The notes beneath the pieces were generated by a model, which saw only the letters and a program-made list of their open reading frames with translations, was not told the origin of the DNA and searched no databases. A stretch of 64,000 nt of DNA. Origin: Halanaerobium saccharolyticum (GTDB taxonomy: Bacteria > Bacillota > Halanaerobiia > Halanaerobiales > Halanaerobiaceae). A program made the position numbers and the translations under genes. Positions within the stretch are counted from its first letter, which is position 1. Every line of letters begins with the position of its first letter. Positions 57,477-64,000 of the stretch are shown piece by piece. The DNA is taken from assembly GCF_003259895.1 (NCBI RefSeq), contig NZ_QLME01000013.1:16348-80347 (forward strand), given 5' to 3'.

Positions 57477-58814
57477 ATGACCAAAAAGCACTCTGTGCTC
57501 TTAAAAGAAGAAAAGTGTGAGGGATGTACAAACTGTGTGAAGGGGTGTCCTACAAAAGCAATCCGGGTCCATCAGGGAAAAGCCTGGATCAAAGAGGATC
57601 TCTGTATTGACTGTGCAGAATGTATTAGAGCCTGTGAATACCATGCTAAATATACTAAAACAGATCAACTTACCAAAATAGAAAAGTCTGAATATCCAAT
57701 TTTATTAATTCCACCCAGTTTTTACAGCCAATTTTCTGCAAAAATTTCTGCACAAAAAATTAAAAAAGCCATTAAAAATTTAGGCTTTGAGGAAGTTTTT
57801 GATGTAGCAGATGCAGCGGCCGCTTTATCCCGTAAAACACTTGATTTTTTAAATAATAATTCTGGAACTTATATCTCTACTTCCTGTCCAGTAATTGTTA
57901 GATTGATTAAACTTCAATTTCCTGATCTAATTGAGATGTTAATTCCTCTTAAATCACCGGTGGAGCTAATTGCCGAAAGAATTGAAAGAAAATTAAAAGA
58001 AGAAAAAAATATTGATCCAGATATTTTCTTTTTAACTCCCTGTCCCGCAAAACTAACCACTGTCAAAAGAGCAATCGGACAGAAAACAAGTTTTTTAAGT
58101 GGTGCCATTGGGGTAGAGAGTATCTATCAAAAAATATATGAATCACTGGAAGATATCGAACTGGAGAAAGAAGAAAATAATCAATTGATGACTCTGGCGA
58201 CCATCTGGGGAAGTGAAGGTGGAGAAGAAAGTATTTTGAAATCCTGGGAGAATATAAACACTTTAAGTGTTTCTGGAATTACGGAAGTAAAAAAGCTGCT
58301 GGATGAAATAGAGAGAAATAATATTCCAGAAGCAATTAGGTATTTTGAACTCACCTCCTGTGCTAATGGTTGTATTGGAGGGGTTTTAAATGTTATTAAT
58401 CCTTTTCAATCACAGTTTAACTTAGAAGAAAGGATTAAAAATATTAGGGAAATCATGCAAAAACATAATATTGACTTAAAGAAAAAAGATGATGAATTTT
58501 ATAATTTTGCCCTTTCTGAAAAAATTACTGCAGATAATGTATCAAAACTGGATAATGATTTCAAAAAGGCAATGCAGAAGTTGGAACAGCTGCAGAAAGA
58601 AATAGAGATTTTACCTGGATTAGATTGTGCAGCCTGTGGTGCACCAGACTGTAAGACTTTTGCCGAAGATGTAATTAACGGACGTGCCAGTAGAACTGAT
58701 TGTATATTTATGCTTAGAGAACAGCTTGGCAGACTGGCAGATGATCTTTCAATTCTGGCAAATGAGTTACCGCCAGTTATGGCATCTAAAAAGGAGGAAG
58801 CAGATGACAGTTAA
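57477..58814 (+). CDS. [FeFe]-hydrogenase-like iron-sulfur protein, divergent (sensory type)
   Basis: A 445-residue protein. Two 4Fe-4S motifs (CEGCTNCVKGCP, CIDCAECIRAC) lie at about residues 14-55. H-cluster-like motifs diverge from the catalytic type: TSCP near 135, TPCPAK near 187, and TSCANGCIGG near 292. A C-terminal FeS domain (LDCAACGAPDCKTF near 383) follows. This layout matches group D-like hydrogenase homologues thought to sense rather than make H2. It overlaps the next gene by 11 bases. ATG 57477 is chosen over 57474 for spacing. Confidence 0.8.
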   Translation: MTKKHSVLLKEEKCEGCTNCVKGCPTKAIRVHQGKAWIKEDLCIDCAECIRACEYHAKYTKTDQLTKIEKSEYPILLIPPSFYSQFSAKISAQKIKKAIKNLGFEEVFDVADAAAALSRKTLDFLNNNSGTYISTSCPVIVRLIKLQFPDLIEMLIPLKSPVELIAERIERKLKEEKNIDPDIFFLTPCPAKLTTVKRAIGQKTSFLSGAIGVESIYQKIYESLEDIELEKEENNQLMTLATIWGSEGGEESILKSWENINTLSVSGITEVKKLLDEIERNNIPEAIRYFELTSCANGCIGGVLNVINPFQSQFNLEERIKNIREIMQKHNIDLKKKDDEFYNFALSEKITADNVSKLDNDFKKAMQKLEQLQKEIEILPGLDCAACGAPDCKTFAEDVINGRASRTDCIFMLREQLGRLADDLSILANELPPVMASKKEEADDS

Positions 58815-59133
58815 AGAACTTGTAGATCAATTTGATTTAGAAGTAGTTGCTGGCCCGAATTTAGACAGAGAAGTTGATGGAGCTTATATAGGTGATCTTT
58901 TGAGTAATGTAATGGCCAGGGCTGAACAGGGAAATCTCTGGTTGACAGTTCAGGGACATCAAAATGTGGTAGCTGTAGCTTTATTAGTAGAGTTGGCCGC
59001 TGTGATCCTGGTAGAAGACTTTGATTATGAAGAAAATGCAGTTCAGAGAGCCTGTCAAAAAGGAGTTAATCTATTAAAAACCAGAAAAAAAAGTTATGCT
59101 TTAGCCTGTAACTTTTGTGAAAGTAAAATTTAA
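58804..59133 (+). CDS. DRTGG-domain protein, second copy
   Basis: A 109-residue protein with the DRTGG pattern across most of its length (REVDGAYIGDLLSNVMAR near 22-39, LWLTVQGHQNVVAVALL). It starts at ATG 58804 behind GGAGG and overlaps the [FeFe]-hydrogenase-like gene by 11 bases, so the two are probably made together. The reading frame is open further upstream, but only inside the previous gene. Confidence 0.75.
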   Translation: MTVKELVDQFDLEVVAGPNLDREVDGAYIGDLLSNVMARAEQGNLWLTVQGHQNVVAVALLVELAAVILVEDFDYEENAVQRACQKGVNLLKTRKKSYALACNFCESKI

Positions 59134-59868
59134 ATGCTGAAATTAAAAGCTGATCTTCATCTACATTCTGTATTGTCTCCCTGTGGTGATCTATTGATGA
59201 CTCCAGAAGAGATAGTAAAAAAAGCAAAAAAAGAGGGGATTGAAGTTTTAGCTCTGACAGATCATAATTCTGCAGAAAATGTAGAAGTTTTCGGGTTTTT
59301 TTGTGAAAAGCATAATTTGAAATATATTCCGGCAATGGAGACTGAAACAAAAGAAGAAATTCACATTTTATGTTATTTCCCAGACCTCAAAAGTCTTCTA
59401 AAATGGCAGAAAATAGTTTATGACAGACTGCCTGAACAGAAAAATGATGAGGATTTTTTTGGGCCTCAAATTAAATGTAATTTTAATGATGATTATCAAT
59501 CTAAAATACAGTACTTACTTGCCGGGGCAGTTGATTTGAGTTTAGAACAGTGTCTTGCCAGGGTTAGAAAATTGGGTGGGGTAGCAGTACCCTCACACCT
59601 GGATAGAAAACACAGTATTATATCTCAGCTGGGATTTATACCACCGGAACTAAACTTAATTACAGCTGAAATATCCAAAAATACTGAGCCAAAAATTTTA
59701 CACGAAAAATTTTCTTATTTAAATAAACTGCAGTTTATGCAGAATTCTGACAGTCACTATCTTAAAGAAATAAAAGCCTATCAGAGTCTGATAGTTGAAG
59801 AATTTTCTTTTGCAGAATTTAAAAAAGCTGTTCAAAAAGAAGAAGGAAGAAAGATTGACTTAATTTAA
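59134..59868 (+). CDS. PHP-domain phosphoesterase
   Basis: A 244-residue PHP-fold protein, metal motifs DLHLHS (near 7-12), LTDHN (near 40-44), SHLDRK (near 155) and NSDSH (near 208). The family hydrolyses phosphate esters; the substrate here is unknown. The start codon directly follows the stop of the preceding gene. Its link to hydrogenase genes is conserved in related bacteria but unexplained. Confidence 0.85.
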   Translation: MLKLKADLHLHSVLSPCGDLLMTPEEIVKKAKKEGIEVLALTDHNSAENVEVFGFFCEKHNLKYIPAMETETKEEIHILCYFPDLKSLLKWQKIVYDRLPEQKNDEDFFGPQIKCNFNDDYQSKIQYLLAGAVDLSLEQCLARVRKLGGVAVPSHLDRKHSIISQLGFIPPELNLITAEISKNTEPKILHEKFSYLNKLQFMQNSDSHYLKEIKAYQSLIVEEFSFAEFKKAVQKEEGRKIDLI

Positions 59869-59896
59869 ACTTAATTTATCAAGGAGGTAATTATTG

Positions 59897-60379
59897 ATGG
59901 CAGAGATGACAGAAGAAAAATTAGCAGAGTTTTTAGAGCCATTAAAAGAAATTTTATCACGTTATGAAAAAAAGGAAAGATACTTAATCCCGGTTTTACA
60001 GGAAGCTCAGGAAGAATATGGATATTTACCGGAAGAGGTTATGAAAGAGATAGCTTTAGGCTTGAATCTTTCTTTAAGTCAGGTATATGGAGTTGTAACA
60101 TTTTACAGTCAGTTCCATCAGCAGCCAAGAGGTAATAATATTGTTCGAGTCTGTATGGGTACTGCCTGTCATGTTCGAGGTGGAGAAGGTATTTTAAATG
60201 CTATTAAAGATGAGCTGGGGATTGAAGCAGGAGAAACTACTGATGATTTAGAGTTTACACTTGAATCTGTAGCCTGTATTGGTGCCTGTGGTCTGGCTCC
60301 AGTTATTATGGTCAATGATGACACACATGGTCGTTTAACTCCCGAAAAAGTTCCTGAGATTATGGCAAAGTATAAATAA
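59897..60379 (+). CDS. NADH-dependent hydrogenase subunit, NuoE-like 2Fe-2S protein
   Basis: A 160-residue 2Fe-2S thioredoxin-like protein (HydC/HndA/NuoE type). The four cluster cysteines lie in CMGTAC (near 87 and 92) and CIGACG (near 128 and 132). ATG 59897 follows AAGGAGG. It heads the catalytic part of the cluster; electrons move from NADH through this complex to HydA. Confidence 0.93.
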   Translation: MAEMTEEKLAEFLEPLKEILSRYEKKERYLIPVLQEAQEEYGYLPEEVMKEIALGLNLSLSQVYGVVTFYSQFHQQPRGNNIVRVCMGTACHVRGGEGILNAIKDELGIEAGETTDDLEFTLESVACIGACGLAPVIMVNDDTHGRLTPEKVPEIMAKYK

Positions 60380-60380
60380 A

Positions 60381-60938
60381 ATGAGGGAATTATCTCTTCA
60401 TATTCTGGATATTATTGAAAATTCTCGGAGAGCAGAAGCTGATTTAATAAAAATTAAGATTGAAGAAATAATAGACGATAATTTATTAAAGATAGTGATC
60501 GAGGATAATGGTAGTGGAATTTCTCAGGAGAAATTAAATGAAATTACTGATCCTTTTATTACTTCAAGAACAACCAGAGAAGTGGGCCTGGGTTTGTCAT
60601 TATTTAAAGCAGCTGCAGAGAGTTGTAGTGGGGAATTTAAAATTGATTCTCAAATTGATAAAGGCACCAGGGTAGCAGCGAAGTTTGAATATGATCATAT
60701 TGATCGAGCTCCTCTGGGAGACATGACAACTACAATCAGTAATTTTATAGCAGCCAATGGTGATCAGGTTGATCTTGTTTACCAGCATCAATATCAGGAA
60801 AATAGTTTCAAATTTGATAGCAGAGAAATTAAAGCTGAATTGGAAGATCTTTCAATTCAGTCCAGGCAGATAATCGCCTGGATCAGAGAATATATTGGAG
60901 AAAATTTAGCAGAAATCCGCGGAGGTGAAGCTTTTTAA
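60381..60938 (+). CDS. Histidine-kinase-like ATPase, second copy
   Basis: A 185-residue GHKL ATPase. N box LDIIENSRRAEAD (near 9-21), G1 EDNGSGIS (near 41), G2 TTREVGLGLSLF (near 62). Phosphoacceptor and sensor domains are absent. It sits between NuoE-like and 2Fe-2S genes, with a one-base overlap to the next gene. A regulatory role tied to the hydrogenase is inferred from position only. Confidence 0.85.
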   Translation: MRELSLHILDIIENSRRAEADLIKIKIEEIIDDNLLKIVIEDNGSGISQEKLNEITDPFITSRTTREVGLGLSLFKAAAESCSGEFKIDSQIDKGTRVAAKFEYDHIDRAPLGDMTTTISNFIAANGDQVDLVYQHQYQENSFKFDSREIKAELEDLSIQSRQIIAWIREYIGENLAEIRGGEAF

Positions 60939-61300
60939 TGAAATCTTTAGCAGAATTAAAAGAATTAAGAAATAAAGTGCAGAAGGAAATGAAAAAGCGT
61001 GATCAGGGAACAAAAGCAGAAATTATTGTTGGAATGGGAACCTGTGGGATTGCAGCAGGAGCCAGAGATATTTTGAAAGCTGTATTAGCAGAAATCGAAA
61101 AACGAGATCTTGATGTCAGAGTGACCCAGACTGGATGTATTGGTATGTGCGAAAAAGAACCTCTAATCGATGTAAAACTTCCTGGTAAAAAAAGAATTAC
61201 CTATGGAAATTTAAGTGAAGCAGATGTACAAAAGATTATTTCAGAACATGTAGTAAATGGCAATGTCGTAACTGGTTTAGTAATCGCCCGACACAACTAA
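60938..61300 (+). CDS. 2Fe-2S thioredoxin-like hydrogenase subunit (HndB-like)
   Basis: A 120-residue thioredoxin-like 2Fe-2S protein: GMGTCGIAAG (near 31-40) and GCIGMCEKEP (near 67-76) hold four cysteines between them, of which three are typical. It is related to HndB of NADP-reducing hydrogenase. ATG overlaps the previous stop (TAATG). Confidence 0.88.
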   Translation: MKSLAELKELRNKVQKEMKKRDQGTKAEIIVGMGTCGIAAGARDILKAVLAEIEKRDLDVRVTQTGCIGMCEKEPLIDVKLPGKKRITYGNLSEADVQKIISEHVVNGNVVTGLVIARHN

Positions 61301-61323
61301 GAATAATAAGGAGGCACTTGTAA

Positions 61324-63126
61324 ATGAAGGATTCTATTTATCGTTCCCATGTATTAATCTGTACAGGAACAGGATGTGTATCATCTGGAGCTAAAACTTT
61401 AAAAGATTCTTTAGCAGAAGAATTAGCTGCAAATGATTTAAGTGGAGAAATAAAAATTGTAGAAACTGGATGTCACGGATTCTGTGAAAAAGGTCCAATC
61501 ATGATCGTCTATCCAGAAGGAGTATTCTACTGTGAAGTACAGTCAGATGATGTGGCAGAAATAGTTGAGGAACACTTATTAAAAGGTAGAACTGTAGAAA
61601 GATTACTTTTTAAAGAACCAATGACAGAAGAACAAATCCCATCCTATCAGGATATTGATTTTTACAAAAAGCAGCAGCGGATAGCGCTGGCTAACTGTGG
61701 TAAGATTGATCCGGAAGATATAAATGAATATATTGCTTTAGGTGGCTATGAAGCAGCAGGTAAAGTTTTAACTGAAATGGAGCCTCAGGGAGTTGTGGAT
61801 ACTATAAAAGACTCTGGTCTTCGCGGCCGGGGGGGTGGAGGTTTCCCAACAGGTTTAAAGTGGCAGTTTGCTAAAAACTCCGAAAGTGATAAAAAGTATT
61901 TGATTTGTAATGCTGATGAGGGAGATCCTGGTGCATTTATGGACCGCAGTATTTTAGAAGGAGATCCTCACAGAATTATAGAAGGTATGTTAGTTGCAGC
62001 TTACGCAATTGGTGCTGATGAAGGTTATGTTTATGTTAGAGCCGAATATCCACTGGCAATTAAAAGGCTGGAAAAAGCTATAGAAGATGCTGAAGAATAT
62101 GGTTTATTGGGTGATGATATTTTCAGCAGCGGTTTCAATTTTAAACTTCATATTAAAAAGGGTGCAGGAGCCTTTGTTTGTGGTGAAGAAACAGCTCTAA
62201 TGAACTCTATTGAAGGTAAAAGAGGTATGCCTACACCAAGACCACCTTATCCGGCAGTAAGAGGACTCTGGGGCAAACCAACCAATATCAACAATGTAGA
62301 AACATATGCAAATATTCCCTATATAATTAATGAGGGAGCAGATAGTTTTACAGCAATTGGTACAGAAGGAAGTGCTGGTACAAAAGTTTTTGCTTTAACT
62401 GGAAAAATTAATAATACCGGTTTGGTAGAAGTACCTATGGGAACAACTTTAAAAGAAGTTATTTTCGAAATTGGTGGTGGACTTGGACAGGGTAAAAAGT
62501 TTAAGGCAGTTCAGACTGGTGGTCCATCTGGAGGTTGTTTACCTGAGGATTATCTGGATTTACCAATTGATTACGACTCATTATTAGATGCTGGAACTAT
62601 GATGGGTTCTGGTGGTATGGTTGTAATGGATGAAGATTCCTGTATGGTTGATGTAGCAAGATTCTTCTTAAACTTTACCCAGAGCGAATCATGTGGTAAA
62701 TGTACCCCCTGTCGAGAAGGTACAAAAAGAATGTTAGAGATTTTAAATAGAATAACTGATGGTGAAGGTAAAGATGGAGATATTGAGTTATTATTGGAAT
62801 TAGGAGACCATATAAAAAGCACATCTTTATGTGGTTTAGGGCAGTCAGCTCCCAATCCTGTCTTAAGTACAGTCCGTTATTTCCGGGATGAATATGAAGC
62901 CCACATCCATGACCATAATTGTCCTGCTGGTGTTTGTTCTGATTTAGCAGGAGCCTATGTAATAGACGAAGAAGCCTGTATTGGCTGTAGTAAATGTGCT
63001 AAAGTATGTCCTGTAGATGCAATAAGTGGAGAAATTAAGAATCCATTTACAATAGACCCTGATGTTTGTATTGCCTGTGGAGCCTGTGAACCAGAATGTC
63101 CTGTAGACGCAATTTCACAGGGATAA
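61324..63126 (+). CDS. NADH-binding hydrogenase subunit, NuoF-like (HydB)
   Basis: A 600-residue flavoprotein. Domains in order: N-terminal 2Fe-2S thioredoxin-like (CTGTGC near 13, GCHGFCEKG near 52), the FMN/NADH NuoF core (LRGRGGGGFPTG near 167-178), a 4Fe-4S site (ESCGKCTPCREG near 456), and a C-terminal pair of 4Fe-4S ferredoxin motifs (CIGCSKCAKVCP and CIACGACEPECP). This matches the beta subunit of electron-bifurcating [FeFe] hydrogenases. Confidence 0.94.
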   Translation: MKDSIYRSHVLICTGTGCVSSGAKTLKDSLAEELAANDLSGEIKIVETGCHGFCEKGPIMIVYPEGVFYCEVQSDDVAEIVEEHLLKGRTVERLLFKEPMTEEQIPSYQDIDFYKKQQRIALANCGKIDPEDINEYIALGGYEAAGKVLTEMEPQGVVDTIKDSGLRGRGGGGFPTGLKWQFAKNSESDKKYLICNADEGDPGAFMDRSILEGDPHRIIEGMLVAAYAIGADEGYVYVRAEYPLAIKRLEKAIEDAEEYGLLGDDIFSSGFNFKLHIKKGAGAFVCGEETALMNSIEGKRGMPTPRPPYPAVRGLWGKPTNINNVETYANIPYIINEGADSFTAIGTEGSAGTKVFALTGKINNTGLVEVPMGTTLKEVIFEIGGGLGQGKKFKAVQTGGPSGGCLPEDYLDLPIDYDSLLDAGTMMGSGGMVVMDEDSCMVDVARFFLNFTQSESCGKCTPCREGTKRMLEILNRITDGEGKDGDIELLLELGDHIKSTSLCGLGQSAPNPVLSTVRYFRDEYEAHIHDHNCPAGVCSDLAGAYVIDEEACIGCSKCAKVCPVDAISGEIKNPFTIDPDVCIACGACEPECPVDAISQG

Positions 63127-63150
63127 ACTCTTATAATAGGAGGGAAATTA

Positions 63151-64000
63151 ATGAGCAAAGTTAAAATAACAATAGATGAACAGACTGTAGAAGTTGACGA
63201 AGATAGCTCTCTACTGGAAGCAGCTAAAGAGATTGGGGTTGATATACCTATTCTCTGTTACCACCCTGATTTAAGTTTACACGGTGCCTGTAGGGTATGT
63301 GTGGTAGAAGATGAGAAAAGCGGTAAATTACTCGCATCCTGTGCTTCCCCGGTGAGAGACGGCATGAAAATTAATACCAGAAGTATGAAGGCCAGAAAGG
63401 CCAGAAGAAGAAATGTTGAATTACTGCTGGCAAATCATCCTAATGATTGTCTTGGTTGTGATCGGAATAATCACTGTGAACTTCAGGATTTAACTTATGA
63501 ATTAGGAATCAAATCAGAAGATGTGGAAAAATTTGCTGGAGAAAAAAGAGAATTGGAACTTGACACAGCAGGTCCGGCTTTAAAAAGAGATCCAAATAAA
63601 TGTATTTTATGTGGACGATGTGTACGTATCTGTGAAGAAGTGCAGGGAGTTTCGGCACTGCAGTTTACTGAGCGTGGTTTTAATTCAATAGTAACAACTG
63701 CCTTTGATTTACCACAGGCAGATATCAACTGTGTTAATTGTGGTCAGTGTGCAACTGTCTGTCCGGTAGCAGCAATTACCGAGCTAAGTGAGATAGATAA
63801 AGTTTGGGCTGCCCTGGAAGATGACGACAAACATGTTTTAGTTCAGACAGCTCCTTCCATTCAGGCAACTTTAGGGGAAGAATTTGGAATGGAAACAGGA
63901 ACAGTTGTCAGAGGGAAAATGGTTGCTGCTTTAAGAAAACTTGGTTTTGACCAGATATTTTCAACAGACTTTGCAGCAGATCTGACAATTCTGGAAGAGG
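63151..64000 (+). CDS. hydA: [FeFe] hydrogenase catalytic subunit, N-terminal part (cut by window edge)
   Basis: Opens at ATG 63151 behind AGGAGGG; 283 residues are inside the window and the frame runs out of it. The 2Fe-2S domain has C36, C47, C50 and C64; the His-Cys3 4Fe-4S site has H96, C100, C103 and C109; two 4Fe-4S sites have C151-C154-C157-C161 and C194-C197-C200-C204. The H-cluster domain starts at about 225 (GEEFG near 242), but its cysteine motifs lie beyond the edge. Confidence 0.93.
   Translation, partial: MSKVKITIDEQTVEVDEDSSLLEAAKEIGVDIPILCYHPDLSLHGACRVCVVEDEKSGKLLASCASPVRDGMKINTRSMKARKARRRNVELLLANHPNDCLGCDRNNHCELQDLTYELGIKSEDVEKFAGEKRELELDTAGPALKRDPNKCILCGRCVRICEEVQGVSALQFTERGFNSIVTTAFDLPQADINCVNCGQCATVCPVAAITELSEIDKVWAALEDDDKHVLVQTAPSIQATLGEEFGMETGTVVRGKMVAALRKLGFDQIFSTDFAADLTILEE

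Noticed and set aside
58684-58803. Upstream extension of the second DRTGG gene.
   Set aside because: It overlaps the conserved C-terminus of the hydrogenase-like gene; ATG 58804 has GGAGG at good spacing.

Overview
The window (64 kb, no tRNA, rRNA, mobile element or CRISPR array seen) looks like chromosome of a low-GC, anaerobic, fermentative member of the Firmicutes. The gene order around rpoBC and the S10 operon, zinc-binding forms of S4, S14, L33, L36 and L24, a glmS ribozyme, CdaA c-di-AMP synthase, EndoA/MazF and a multi-subunit [FeFe] hydrogenase all fit. Halanaerobiales (for example Halanaerobium) is my best guess; this rests on overall protein look, not on a search.

Region 1 (1-16.6 kb): translation and transcription genes. 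It opens inside a first tuf copy, then rpmG-secE-nusG-rplK-rplA-rplJ-rplL, rpoB-rpoC, an L7Ae-like gene, rpsL-rpsG-fusA and a complete second tuf. Leader RNAs precede rplA (putative L1 site) and rplJ (L10 leader with terminator). Consensus sigma-A type promoters precede rpmG, rplJ, rpoB and the L7Ae-like gene.

Region 2 (16.6-36.0 kb): one long run of co-directional genes, S10 through S9: the S10, spc and alpha ribosomal operons with secY, adk, map, infA, rpoA, the EcfA1-EcfA2-EcfT vitamin transporter energy module, truA, and rplM-rpsI behind a putative L13 leader. rpmD (L30) is missing from its usual place between rpsE and rplO.

Region 3 (36.3-39.8 kb): a LigB-like/AMMECR1/radical SAM trio (AmmeMemoRadiSam type, function unknown), a 53-residue zinc-ribbon protein with its own consensus promoter, and, on the minus strand, a CPBP-like membrane protein with degenerate catalytic motifs. 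This last gene is the only minus-strand gene.

Region 4 (39.9-50.3 kb): cdaA-cdaR-glmM, then glmS under a glmS ribozyme (c-di-AMP and cell-wall precursor supply), then the mannitol operon mtlA-mtlR-mtlF-mtlD.

Region 5 (50.5-56.5 kb): acpS, nnr, dcd, a DbpA-domain/UPF1-type helicase, then a MazE/MazF pair preceded by a 48-residue gene that resembles only the toxin-binding tail of the antitoxin and has its own perfect promoter and terminator.

Region 6 (56.5 kb to the end): a hydrogenase locus: DRTGG protein, SpoIIAB-like ATPase, divergent [FeFe]-hydrogenase-like protein, second DRTGG protein, PHP phosphoesterase, then NuoE-like, second ATPase, 2Fe-2S thioredoxin-like, NuoF-like and the catalytic HydA subunit, cut by the window edge. 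The catalytic part would couple NADH and ferredoxin oxidation to H2 formation; the upstream part looks like a sensory or regulatory module.
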